Assembly: GCA_022225965.2 (NCBI GenBank)
Contig: JAKJXP020000112.1
Location: 62,001 to 126,000 of the forward strand
Reading direction: 5' to 3'
DNA from: Diatrype stigma
Lineage: Eukaryota; Ascomycota; Sordariomycetes; Xylariales; Diatrypaceae
Length of the DNA: 64,000 bases
Every line of letters begins with the position of its first letter. Position 1 is the stretch's first letter. The notes beneath the pieces are model-generated. The model saw only the letters and a program-made list of their open reading frames with translations, was not told the origin of the DNA and did no database searches. Shown piece by piece: positions 38,526 to 49,717 of the stretch. Both the position numbers and the translations under genes were made by a program.

Positions 38526-38709
38526 TGTCGCAATATAAGGGCTATATAAAAAAGCTTAAATTATATAACCAAATGATTTATATTTAATGGCTTAACATAT
38601 TATATATAAAGAGCTTTTTCGTTTTTTAAATTAAAGATCGCTTTTTTTTTTCTAAATAACTAAATCTATATCCGAATTCTTCCTTATCTGTGATTTTCTA
38701 AATGCGACA
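38526..38709 (+). repeat. 3' LTR of the copia element
   Basis: Starts TGTCGCAATATAAGGG and ends ATGCGACA. Here the inner (left) half is the more AT-mutated one and the outer right end keeps G and C, the mirror image of the 5' LTR. Confidence 0.9.
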
Positions 38710-38714
38710 TAAAA
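38710..38714. repeat. 5-bp target site duplication TAAAA (right)
   Basis: Identical to the pentamer directly before the 5' LTR. Confidence 0.8.
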
Positions 38715-39572
38715 GAAAAGCGGAAACTTAAGTATAAGAGTGCTAATTAGCTAATTCTCGATTAGATTTTGTTTTGTCCCCCCCCCCCTTACTTTTCTGT
38801 TTAGTCAAAGTTGTGTTGTCGTAGGATATTACCGATATTGCCCATGGGATATGATCGATACTTGTTGTACATGCAGACATACCTAATTATTTAATAATGT
38901 GGCTGATTACATGCAGAACTAGCTGTCTTCTCCATGCGTACTCCTTATTAAGCAAAGTGTGGCTCGTATATTCTTCTACCATCAGCACAAATATTAAACT
39001 TCCAGTTACCTACCTTCAATCATATACGTCTTACGTAAGGTGTTACAAACTTCCACATAGTTCTCGTGAAAGCTGAGTAATATGTATGCTTCGTTAACCA
39101 AGAGCGCGGCCATTCTATTGGTGGCTTCGGTGTTAGGTATAGGGGGGCAGACATTGCAACTCCTATTGCAGCACCTAGCGTTGAGGTCCTTCCGATTCAA
39201 CATGCGTACGTACAGAGTGACCTGAAAGTGACCAGACTTCCGATACCTACACCGACTCCGTATTGTCCGCCAGCAGGCATATCCTATAACTTGGTACAAT
39301 GCTGATTAGTCAGGCCTAGGCCTCCCTGAGTCTTTTGTGTACCATCTACTCAATGAGGTTGAAAGCCAACAAATCTCACGAGGCACGGGTAAATAGTTCA
39401 TTATGATGGAAACTTCACTGGAAACATATACAGTATCCTTGATGGTCGAGTATTTAAGTGTGTATATATCGCACTAAAATAATCCGTGGAAATGTTGCTG
39501 GGGTATACCATCTACTTGTCGATACTGTTCTGTCATCCTTCTTAAACTGTTCACCCCTATCTTGTTAACATC
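38715..39572. other. intergenic between retrotransposon and V8-like protease gene
   Basis: Normal base composition resumes at once after the element. It has an 11-C run at 38778-38788 and should hold the promoter of the next gene. A 97-codon minus-strand frame at 39006-39299 has no features of a real protein. Confidence 0.5.
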
Positions 39573-42485
39573 ATGGCTACGACACCGAGTAAGACAAAGG
39601 TTGGCGTATGGAGTCTGGGAGATAATGACCATGACGAGAAACCACCGCCTAAAAATACAGAGTCACTATTTCCTCCCGGAGGTAGCCCCGAGTCTGTTAT
39701 TGGAGCTGATGGTCGAAGCTTGGTGCCTGATGCCGACTTCAAGCCAGGCGGTATCTATAGGTGTATGCTGCCCCCCTGTCTCCAACCTATCATCGGTACT
39801 GTGCCATTAACGTCATACCCAGCCGTTGTTAAGTTGTTCCTACACTTCGAGAAACAGAAAGACAGCGACAACTGGGCTATGGCAACCGGGGTACGTGATA
39901 CCTATAAGAAAGCGCCTTGGCACCCTCCTCCAAACTCCTCATCGTGATTGCTATTTCATGCACGGCATGCTGCTCTTTTCGTACCTAGCAAGGCTCCGTT
40001 CAAAACGAATGCTGGACCAATGACCTGGGACTGACCATTGACTTGATCTAGTGGCTTATAAGCAATAGAATCATCGTAACAGCTGGCCACTGTGCATATG
40101 ACCATAATATCTATGGCCGCCTGAAGAACGTGAAGGCATACATAGGATACAGTGGCACTGCAAGCATCAACGATCCCGACGTGCAGTTCAGAACCGCCAA
40201 GACGGTAGCTACAACGCAAGCTTGGCTCATCGACACAAGCGATGGTCGCGAGAAGGGCGATGTGGCATTCATTGAAGTCCAAACTCCATTCGTCGACGTT
40301 ACTCCTATCCAGTACAAGGCTACGCCCCAGAAAGATGCCTTGCGGCTTGGTGTTGTTGGCTACCCTGGAGATAGAGGAAACCAGGGCGAGGGTGGTGCCC
40401 GTATGTACGAAATGTACTACGACGTCGAGCATCAGTATGATCTTGGAAGCACTTGGCACAACATGTTGCAATATGATGTGGACACATATGGTGGTAAGAT
40501 GAGAGCTTTATACGTTTCATGACTATTTTCCCCATTTTATCATCTTCCCTCCTTTCTCGTGGGCTGAGCACGCCACAGGCAACTCCGGGTCGCCTGTCTT
40601 CTACAAACGGCCTACAAGCGCAAAAGATGCCGTCGCAATTGGCGTCCATGTCTACGGGGCAAGTCCCAACAACTACGCGAGTGTAATCGGCCCGGAAGGG
40701 AATGTATTCGAAGAGTACATAGAGGCCATAAGCGCTTACAACACTGCGGGCCCTGTCGAGGGAATTGTCAAAACGCCGTTGCCGAGCGATCCAAATATCA
40801 CCCTGGTCGAGGTCCCGTCTTCTACAGGTTCGGGGCCGGACCCTTCTCCGGACCCACCCTCGGGCCCGTCGAAGCCAGGTGATGGATCAGGCACCGAGAC
40901 AGGAGGTGCCAACGACGGCCCAGGCACATTCGGAGGGCAATTCACCGGGGTAGAAAAACTAGATGAAAGCTTTTGGAGCGACCTAACCCGCGGCATCCAA
41001 GGGGCTATCCCCTTTGCCTCGCAGGTCCTCCAGGCCGGACTTCCCATCGCACTCGGACCTCTAGGCATCCCTGCAGGCGCACTTGCCGGCGTTGCGCTGA
41101 ATGCCGCTGGGCAGCTCATGGCCCATGCTACAGGCACCGAGTCCATCCTCGCGGAAACGTACACTTACCAGGGTGTCGCCGAGTGTTCCATCCTGCGAGA
41201 GGCTAGCATCGCCGGCTTGACCTACCTAGGGAACGAGAAGTGCCTCGAGGAAGGAATATTCGACACGATGGCGGATATCATGAAGAACATAGCTCCCACG
41301 GTGAAAGCCGTAGCCCCGAAGCTCCTCGATGCCGTAGCCGAGCCCCTCCTTCGGCTCGCGATCCACAAGCTGAACGAAGGCACCGAGGCCGGGTCCGACC
41401 CTCCGCCCATACGCGACACGCGCGAGGACGAGGCAAACACCAAAGGCTTCGGTCCACCCTTGGCGGAGAACCAGAAGCACTTCGTCGCGGCCCTCAGCAA
41501 GGCGCTCGAGGAAGCAGACGCTAGTAGGTTCTCGGGGTACTTGACCACCGAAAGCACGGCCGGAACCGTCGTGAACAAAGGGCTCAGCAATGTGGCTCCC
41601 TTCGTCGGCTCCGCGGCCCACCGGGGCCTGCAAAGAGCAGTATCGGGCACCGAGGACTACATGACGGACAAGTTTGCCTTTGACGGCCTGGCAGAGCGCT
41701 CGGCCGTTGGTGAATGCGCCTTGCGGGCACTCGTGTCAATGGATGCTACGCAGCAGAGCCGTGTATTGACGGAAGGCTTTTTCGATGCCATGGTAGACGT
41801 CATCGCAAGGTACGGGCCTGCCATCATCAAGACAGCCCCGGCTGTGATCGGCGCCCTTCAGCCGATCGTGACCGGCTTGGAGGCCGGAAAGACGCTGCTG
41901 CCGCTACCGACCGGCTCCACGGAGCTACAGGCGGGAGACGCCAGCATCCCTTGGCCCAAGTTTACCGAAGATGGGATCGAGCAGGTGAGGCGTGGTCAAG
42001 GCGGCTCAGATATGGTGTCTCGGATAGCCGAACTGGCCACCGGTTCAGCCCAGATATATATAGACGGTACGGACGGATATCTTCAACAGCTTAGTGACCA
42101 GACCATAATTTACCTGGGGTCTGTCTACTACCAGAGCCTCCCGGCCGGGATGCTGCCGCCCACCTTGGATCCTTGGACCAACATCTTCGGCCCTATCCCC
42201 CAAAGGCCCGAAGACGCACAGATTGTATTCCCGGTGCCGTGGCAGGATTGCCATCGCTGGCTCTATCAGTGCATAATCTCGCCGAACGGCCAAGGGCGTG
42301 TGTGGCCATCTGGGGTGAGATTGCAGGACCCTGCTGGCCACGTGGTTGAGGTGCCCACGCAGAACTACCTGTATATCCTCACAACCATGATGAACAACTT
42401 CACGCTGAACGCACTCATGAGGGACCCTTCTCAATCGTTTGGTTTCACTCCACCGTACACCTTTTGGCCTGCAGGAGCAGCTTAG
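39573..42485 (+). CDS. V8-like serine protease with long duplicated C-terminal module, three exons, 888 aa
   Basis: Exons 39573-39890, 40052-40493, 40579-42485. The protease domain has ATGWLISNRIIVTAGHCAY (His about 119), EKGDVAFIEVQTPF (Asp about 176) and YGGNSGSPVFY (Ser about 256); the GNSGSPV serine motif is that of the V8/glutamyl-endopeptidase group. No signal peptide is present. A Pro/Gly/Ser/Asp-rich linker (about 320-375) leads to a 510-residue module. This starts with a hydrophobic Gly/Ala/Leu-rich stretch (ASQVLQAGLPIALGPLGI) and contains two diverged copies of about 95 residues (about 417-515 and 590-686), each holding GECxxLRxxxS-like and EGxFDxMxDxI segments. The final 200 residues are Trp/Pro-rich (VFPVPWQDCHRWLYQCIISP). 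I know no family for the C-terminal module. Confidence 0.83.
41067..41363 (+). repeat. internal protein repeat, copy 1
   Basis: Encodes the copy containing VAECSILREASIAGL and CLEEGIFDTMADIMKNIAPT. It aligns with copy 2 at protein level; DNA identity is low, so the duplication is old. Confidence 0.65.
41586..41876 (+). repeat. internal protein repeat, copy 2
   Basis: Encodes AVGECALRALVSMDA and VLTEGFFDAMVDVIARYGPA, matching copy 1 in order and spacing, including the preceding GTE-(D/S) and following hydrophobic helix. Confidence 0.65.
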
Positions 42486-44226
42486 GGCTACGGCTTCAAG
42501 TGGTACGCTACTAATGAAATCGTACAGGCCTCTCTACCCCAGCGCAGCACCTGCGTGGGCATGCTACTGGCAGACGGTACGATACGATATAGAGCAGGAA
42601 CATCTGGCATAGGTGGCTGGAGGCGCTTGCTGCCACAAATTGTGTGCCAGCCCGGATTGTGGTTGGTGTAAATTGGTATATGAACAAAGTACCTAGGTAG
42701 AAGACGACTTGCTAGTGATATCTACTCGGACTGCAGTGTTGCAAGCATAGAGTTGGGACTCGTGAACGCAATGTGCCATTGTTGAATTGATTTTGCCAGG
42801 GAATATAACACCCATATGATATCGGTTACACGGGCACATAATAGGGAAGACAATTGATGATTAAATCCTTCCTCCCAGTAATCAGACTCCGAAGCTGCCG
42901 ACAAGAACTTGTCAAACTTGTCAAAGCTAGCTTGAAAGACACTTCACTCTTCTCCTTCTCTGCTCTCATTGACCTTCATGTTGTAAGCAGTGAGTGTTGT
43001 TACTTTACTATGTACGAAGTATAAGTTTTGGGTACGGGGTAATTACTAGCTTGGACAGCTAACCAGATTGGGTCTAAATCGCTAGGATCTTGTTACGCTT
43101 TTAGGTAATGTGGATATACCACTAAGCTTTTCGTGGCCCGGGCTGCCCGGCAACGAAACTCAATAAACCAGCGTCAACAGGGGCATTTAGTTAGTTACAT
43201 AGTAGTTCACCACCCAGCCATTTGGATTAATGGGCTTGGCAAAGAACGCCAAACGCCGCAGTAACGATCAGTCAGTCGAGCCCTCCCAACTCGGTGTCTT
43301 CGAGTCAAAGCGGCAACTCTTGGATAGATTGTTCAAGACATGGTCTCATCTTAGCTCCAGCCTTCCTACCGTCTTCCAGTCGAGGTTTTGAGGCTTCATT
43401 GCCTATCACATGACCTCATCGCTGCAGTAGTACGAAGTAGTTACTACTAACTTACAGCTTACAGGGCGTAACTTCGTGCATTTGGCTAAATCGATTTCTT
43501 GACATCACTGATCGTCATCGCATACCTACTTATCGTTGTCTTCCAAGTTTGACCTTGATATTTCAGTGCGGCAGCGAAGCTCCTTCATCATTTGAACTGG
43601 CATAACGGCATAGCAGGTTCCTCGGAACACCCCAACGGTCCAGGCTGCAGGCAACGAATCTTTGCTGACAGTCTCCAACGAACTAATAAGGTTCTGCAAG
43701 CTTACCTATTGTGCCCGTCATACCCGTCATCAACCACATCCCGCGACAACTTTAAACTGGGCGCGCGTGACCACGAGCCACTGCAATACCACCACATCAC
43801 TTCGTCCATAGGCAAATGGCAGATCTCTCCACCTGAGCTGCTTCTGTCGCATACAGCTATCGCAACTCCGTCAAGTGCGACGCAGCCACATATCAAGATA
43901 CGACTCGATTAAAGATATCGCCTATTGCCGTATCCTTGCCGCAGAGTTCGATCGCAGTCGTTTTTATGTCGGTAGGGGTTCTTCGACTGCCTTGTTGTAA
44001 TTACTTGTCTATCTTCCCACCACCACACCACCTATCGATCTGGTATCGTTGCGGTAACGAGAAGCCAAACCAAACGAACAAACAACGAACAAACAAACGC
44101 CTTTCTCAAAAGCACGCAACAATCCAATTCTGTTCTCTTGTATCCTCGACCGCATCCATACCAACACCTTTGTCACCCGCCGATCTGGCATGACTTTCTT
44201 TGTGCCGAAGGAATTCTTTGAACACC
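42486..44226. other. intergenic, with probable long 5' leader of the next gene
   Basis: About 1.7 kb without a supported gene. Near 44065-44099 it has A/C-rich direct repeats (CAAAC/CGAAC), common in fungal 5' leaders. Chance frames here have no protein features. Confidence 0.5.
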
Positions 44227-46215
44227 ATGTCATTCGGCCCACAAGTCGTGATGCCGGGCGCATTCCATCATTTCGATACGCCTAACGATAGCAGCGCTTC
44301 TCTTGCCGGCGTCCATCCAGGGATTTTCCGACAGCCCGTATCGCCCAGCCCCTCGGCCTCTGTGTACCTGGGAAGATCTACAGGGAGCCTATACTCGGAC
44401 GCTGCCACGCCGGCCCAGAACGTGAAGAGAAAGCGACACGCCGTGAGGGAACCAACGCCGTTGAACGACTGGACGATCACAGGCGACAGCATGGTGGAAG
44501 GGCGGAAACCCGACTTGGGGAGCAGGAAGATCAGCGGGGGCAAGAGAAGATACGTGTTGGCCGGCCAGATCAACACACCGAATGGCGGCGCAACAGCAAG
44601 GGAATTCGGGGACAGCAGCATGGAGGACAGCGTATATTCCGACATCGACTATAGACGCGCACTGGGCTCGAAGCGGCCGCACGCCGAGTTCGACTCAGCT
44701 AGATTACCTAACCACACAACCGACTCGACCTCCGGGGGACAGAACCCGCGACAGTTTGGGTGGAGTGCCTTCGCGCTACAAACCATCGGGGGTGTCGTCG
44801 GTAAAGTCTGGGAGTTCTGCAAGACGGGCGCATTTCGGGGGTTCTACGCTGGCGGAGGCAAAGGTTACGACATGCAGCCTCCTACGCCGTCCGAGCAGCG
44901 GCAGCTGCAGCAGGCTTACTCGAGCACCGGCGGCCAGGTCTGGTGCAACGAACACGATATCCCGACGCTTCCGAGCTACGACCGGCCATCGTCGAGCGGG
45001 TATCCCCAGTCCGACTACTCTCCTTACTACTACGAGCGCGAGACGCCCGAAGAGTCGATGACGACGCCCCCACCGCCGGCCCCCAAGCGGCGCCAGATTC
45101 ACGACGAGGTCTCTTCTTCTTCTTCTCTGTCTAAGGACGAGTCGATCCGCCGGAACTGGGTAGTTGTCGACGAGCCCGCTGAGAACGACAAGGGGCGGCA
45201 GCGGCAGCAGCGCAACTCGTCCACATCCAGCTTTGTCTCGCGCGTGCCGACCGGTTCCTACAACCCGCATCATTACCAGAAGCAATACCAGCGACCGTCC
45301 TCCGCCGCACCGCGCCGCAGCAACCTCGGCAGCAGATCCATCAACCGCCTCGACCCGCCGCGTTTCAGCAATCAACGCGCATCCAGTCGCGCCGGTGTCC
45401 CTACCATTATTCCTACTACTGCTGCTACTATATATACTGCGTCGCCACTATCGTCGCCTTCGAAGTCCCACGAGCCCGCGAGCTACGCGTCCCCTCGCTC
45501 GACGGCGTCAGCGGCGCCGGTCGGAATGGGGATGGGGCCGGCAGCAATAGCAGCCCCTGCGTCACCGACAGCATACCCCGATCCCCAACGTAGTCCCAGC
45601 CGGATACCGGTGCCCGTATCCCACGATTCGCGGCCGCAGACGCCCAGCAACAACATCGGCGGGCGCGCCGCCGCATTCTCTCCAGCCTCGCGCATCGCGA
45701 GCCCGAGCCCAAGCCCCTACGCGACGAAAATTCGGAGCGGCGGCGGCGGCAGCAGCCACCAGAGGAGGCAGAGTACGGCATCGACAGCATCGACAGCGAT
45801 GCCGAGACCAAGCAGTAGCAGCAGCAACTACAGGAGGACGCCGGTAAAAGGAGCAGGGGCAGGGGCACATCGGGCGAAGCGCGCCGACTCGATGGTGATG
45901 GTGGGTGGCGTTCCGGGGGCAGCAGCAGCAACGGCAACATCGCCGACAAGAACGGCAGCGACATCGGCAGCGCTGGATCTTAAGGAGAACAGCAGCAGCA
46001 ACAACCACAGCCCGCGGCTCGACCGGGAGGCGCAGCGATTGGCGGCGCAGCGGCGGCAGGCGGAGCGCGAGGCCGACTTGCGCATCAACGACTTCAACGC
46101 CCGCCTCCGCGAGATGATCCGCCAGGGCAAGGAGGCGCTCGGCACGAGCGTCGAGGTCGACTTGCTGGATGACGATGGTTATGCTGGGCGTGGGGATCCC
46201 TGGGAGGATGACTAA
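44227..46215 (+). CDS. large low-complexity fungal protein of unknown function, single exon, 662 aa
   Basis: The start is placed at the ATG giving MSFGPQVVMPGAFHHFD; an in-frame ATG nine codons upstream is possible. I do not recognise the family. Visible parts: a basic, nuclear-localisation-like KRKRH at about 75; a more ordered piece at about 180-220 (FGWSAFALQTIGGVVGKVWE, FCKTGAFRGFYAGGG); then about 350 residues of disordered Ser/Pro/Ala/Arg-rich sequence with Gln and Ser runs; finally a charged helix (READLRINDFNARLREMIRQ) and an acidic end (DDDGYAGRGDPWEDD). The ordered piece and the C-terminal helix are probably the conserved sections. Composition suggests a nuclear or cytoskeletal scaffold, but that is only a guess. 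Confidence 0.75.
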   Translation: MSFGPQVVMPGAFHHFDTPNDSSASLAGVHPGIFRQPVSPSPSASVYLGRSTGSLYSDAATPAQNVKRKRHAVREPTPLNDWTITGDSMVEGRKPDLGSRKISGGKRRYVLAGQINTPNGGATAREFGDSSMEDSVYSDIDYRRALGSKRPHAEFDSARLPNHTTDSTSGGQNPRQFGWSAFALQTIGGVVGKVWEFCKTGAFRGFYAGGGKGYDMQPPTPSEQRQLQQAYSSTGGQVWCNEHDIPTLPSYDRPSSSGYPQSDYSPYYYERETPEESMTTPPPPAPKRRQIHDEVSSSSSLSKDESIRRNWVVVDEPAENDKGRQRQQRNSSTSSFVSRVPTGSYNPHHYQKQYQRPSSAAPRRSNLGSRSINRLDPPRFSNQRASSRAGVPTIIPTTAATIYTASPLSSPSKSHEPASYASPRSTASAAPVGMGMGPAAIAAPASPTAYPDPQRSPSRIPVPVSHDSRPQTPSNNIGGRAAAFSPASRIASPSPSPYATKIRSGGGGSSHQRRQSTASTASTAMPRPSSSSSNYRRTPVKGAGAGAHRAKRADSMVMVGGVPGAAAATATSPTRTAATSAALDLKENSSSNNHSPRLDREAQRLAAQRRQAEREADLRINDFNARLREMIRQGKEALGTSVEVDLLDDDGYAGRGDPWEDD

Positions 46216-47410
46216 TGTTGAGTGGACGGCGTTGGACAGGTGACTACTACGGATCGTGGCACTCAGCTCAAGGATTTCTCTTTTATGACGACGGGGATGA
46301 TGCACGTACGTACGTGTTGTTTGGAAGCATGCATGGGTTGCTTTTTTCGGCGTTTCCGAGTTTGCACGCCCACTTGACTGGGCTGGGTTGAACTTGAACT
46401 TGATACCAGGAGCGAAGCGTTCGCTCGCTCGCCCTCTTTCATCGTTTACAGGAAGGGAGTCTGGCTTATTATGTATGAAAGCGCTATCTGTATAAAGCTT
46501 GTAATGACGAAAATAATGAGATATCACATATAAGCATCTTTCGTGCCTTAATTATCCAATGGGTAGGGGTTGTGTTTCATCGCAAGAACGCTCAGTTTAT
46601 GAGATAGTAACTTCGAGGCGTTCCGAGGGGCAAGTACCTACGAAAAATTGGTAGATGCATAAACCATAAGCCTCACCAATGAATGGCACTGCTTCATTAG
46701 TACGGTACACCAGTTCCTATGACTGCCTTATAAGTGATTTCGTAGTGTTTACAATACACCAAAGTGGAACCCGCTTTGACAGTACGACGAGATATTGCCT
46801 TGACTCTCACCTCGCTCTATTGCCTGGGACTGATCATGCACCTCGTTTGGTTCCCCGAGTAGGTTCTGTACAGCTTGTTCCACGTAACGAGTACTTGGGC
46901 TCGCCTATCTAGATACATATGTATAACCGAACAGAGAACTATATGTGAGGTGAGCGTGTAGGGTATGAAACCTTGGGAGTGCTAGCCTGTGACCTGCCAT
47001 AGACGTATTCGGGACAAGAAACGCTGCAATAGTAGCCGCCACACTGGGGCAATAAGAGAGATCTTCAAACATGCCAGAAAACAGAATGAAAAACTTCTCA
47101 ACACTAAACTACGCGATGAATAATTATTGATGGGCGATGTTCGACGACGGGGTCTTAACAACAAGCTCACAGGCTTACACAGCCACCCACCACATATTAG
47201 TGAGGCTGGGCAGTGGCTGACCAACCTTCGAATTACCCATTTAGGCATTGCAGCAGCATGGGAACTAGAAGTCCGAACCCGAATTGCGTGATTCCGTTGA
47301 TCACCGACTTTCTTTGTCCTCAACAAAGACTTCCAAGGAAAAGAATAAAGATAGGGTTGGTGGAAAGGTGACATAACGCGTGTAGGTAAAGAGCAAGAAA
47401 GACCCAAAAC
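46216..47410. other. intergenic between unknown-function gene and amino acid transporter
   Basis: Contains the 3' region of the left gene and the transporter promoter. No gene or notable repeat was recognised. Confidence 0.5.
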
Positions 47411-49157
47411 ATGGCGTCTCAGAGCGACTTTGACGATGGTGGCGTCACGAGACCTTTGCTAGCCACCAACGAGGAAGAAGACGCGGGAAGCCGCCCGGCA
47501 CTACCCGCCCCTCGCGATGGTGGCAACGACGGGGGCGGCGGCGGGACGTTCAAGCGGAACCTGGGCACGCTGGACGCCTTCGCCATCGTGGTGAGCATCG
47601 TGGTGGGCAGCGGCATCTTCACGTCGCCGGGGTCGATCGACACGAACGTGGCGTCTCCCGGGGCGGCGCTGCTGGTCTGGCTGGTGGGCGGCCTGCTGGC
47701 CTGGACGGGCGCCAGCGCCATGGCCGAGCTGGGCACGGCCATCCCCGGCGAGGGCGGCGTCCAGCCCTACCTGCGGTACGTGTACGGCGACCTGGCCGGG
47801 TTCCTGGCGGCCTGGACCTGGATCGTGGCCGTGATGCCGGCCACGCTCGCCATCCTGGGCATCGTCTTCGTCGAGAGCCTGTACTCGGCCGCGGGCGTCA
47901 CCGACCAGGCCGGGCGCGCGAGTCACAAGCTGCTGTCCGCCGCCGTCGTCGTCCTCGCCGCCGTCGCCAACTCCGTCAGCACCCGCGCCAGCACGCGCCT
48001 CAACAACTTCTTCGTCGTCACCAAGTTCGCCAGCATCGCGCTCGTCGTCGCCGCCGGCCTCGTCGTCGCCATCATTCAGGCTGTGGACCCCGCGCGCGAT
48101 GATATCGGCGGCCGCGACTGGTTCGAGAAGCCCTGGTTCGGCGGCAGCAAGCCCGGGTGGGAGGGCTTGAGCGACTGGGAGATGCTGGGCTACTACTCCA
48201 CCGCTCTCTACGGCGCGCTGTGGGCCTACTCGGGCTGGGACAAGGTGAGGAATGAATTCTATTCTCGTGGGAGCACTAGAATAAATTGGTGTCATCGTTG
48301 CTAACTCTCCGTGCTAACAAGGCCATCTACATATCCGCCGAGCTATCCGCTCCGGCTCGCCAACTCCCACTTGCCATTAATACCGCGGTGCCCACCATCG
48401 TGCTCTCTTTCATTGCCACCAACGCAGCTTATTACGTCTTACTTCCGTGGGATGTCGTGTCCACGACGGACAGCGTGGCCGTGGTAAGTCCCGCTACCTA
48501 CCCCTTCGCGTCGTGGCTTGGTATGTGTAGGTAACTAACTCGCTGCTCAACAAGACGGCCATCACCCGTCTTCTCGGCAGGGGCTTCGGCATTTTCGCCG
48601 CCATTCTGATTTGCCTCGTGGTGGCGGGGTCCCTGCTGGGCAACTCCTTCGTGGCAGGTCGCATGGCGGTCGCGGCCGCGAACCGGAACTGGTTTCCCAG
48701 CATTTTCGCCGTCGTGGGCCGCGTGGGCGTCAAGCCCTCGCCAGTGCCAGCAGCAGCAGCGCCAGCGACAGACGGGGAAGATACCGCCGCCGCCGCCGCC
48801 GAGGGCTCAGACGCCCCCATAAACGCGCTCATGCTCTCGACGGTGCTCTGCATCTTCTACATCCTGTTCGGGAGCTTCCGCGCCCTGCTCACGTTCAACG
48901 GGCTGGGCGAGTACTCGTTCCTGTTCCTGACGGTGGTCGGGGCCGTCGCGCTCCGCTTCCGCGAGCCGGGCCTGCGGAGGCCCTACAAGCCGTTCATCGG
49001 CATCCCGGCGCTGTTCGCGGTGGTGAGCGGGTTCGTCGTCGTCCGGGGCGCCATCTTCGCGCCCGGTACCGCTGTTGTCCTGATCGTCCTGTGGGTCATC
49101 GGGATAGCGTTCTACTACGCGAAGAGGTCTTGGGATGCTCGATCAAGGGCAACTTGA
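47411..49157 (+). CDS. APC superfamily L-type amino acid transporter (MUP-like), three exons, 532 aa
   Basis: Exons 47411-48244, 48322-48483, 48555-49157. About 12 membrane helices are visible after a 45-residue cytoplasmic start with acidic EEED. The first helix carries the substrate-binding signature VVGSGIFTSPGSI; GASAMAELGTAIPGEGGVQPYLRYVYGD is the next conserved block; SGWDKAIYISAELSAPARQ spans the first splice junction, and VVAGSLLGNSFVAGRM lies in helix 8. These are features of LAT/methionine-permease type carriers that move large neutral amino acids across the plasma membrane. The loop at about 440-465 is an Ala/Pro-rich insertion typical of fungi. Not clearly linked to neighbouring genes. 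Confidence 0.9.
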
Positions 49158-49717
49158 TTAACTTGGCATTTCTACTAGGTAGGGCAGCTGGCTTAGTGGT
49201 ACTGCATTGGCTGCTGAAGTAATCATACCCGTGGGTCAATGACCTTATGTTGCTGTGTCACTCTTGCTGGGGGGACGATGGCAAAAGTCAAACTTTAATC
49301 ATTCACTAATTATCATACGAATCACTTGGAGGAGTTTGCCTGTAGACTGGATATATCATACTACTAACACATTCTGTACACGTTATTTAAATTTATACGA
49401 AAACTAGGACAGCATTTACGAGTGTGTCAGGGAATAACGAAGGACATAAATCAAGCACAAATTATAATATATTCCATAATGACATTCATCTACTATAGTT
49501 TGTCTGAAGGGACTCTTCACTACTACAGGTACTTACTGCTTTATGTCTTACCTTCTCGGGGAACTAGTAGCTACGAGAACAAGCAAGTGGAAATACCATA
49601 GGGACGGGGAGACTCACCTCGCCGGGTTTGGAGGAAAGCCCGAGCTCTCAGCCGCTACCTAATAGCCGGAAAGGGCGTTGCGCTCATTCAAGCGCCATGG
49701 GCGTGTCCGCCGGCCCG
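49158..49717. other. intergenic, convergent 3' ends
   Basis: Between the transporter stop codon and the stop of the cysteine-rich gene. No gene seen. Confidence 0.5.

Larger units (their letters stand above)
31066..38709 (+). mobile_element. Ty1/copia LTR retrotransposon, complete but inactivated by RIP
   Basis: The element is bounded by LTRs of about 183 bp that begin TGTCGC and end GCGACA (mutated to ATAATA in the left copy), and by TAAAA duplications. The interior is extremely AT-rich with stops in all frames. Coding remains can still be read on the plus strand: a protease/pre-integrase region at 32669-33013 (YLVNNKKLIVLSNFKPF), reverse transcriptase near 35629-35800 (LYGLRDFFMFWYKEF and FVNDIFLLYY, where the catalytic FVDD has become FVND by a G-to-A change) and an RNase H-flank stretch near 36110-36183 (KPNITYIAFMF). 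Order of domains with RT last is that of Ty1/copia. LTR differences are all transitions, as RIP produces. No intact gene remains. Confidence 0.9.

Noticed and set aside
39006..39299. 97-codon minus-strand frame with several cysteines (possible small effector)
   Set aside because: There is no signal peptide and the start is not hydrophobic, so a secreted effector is not supported.
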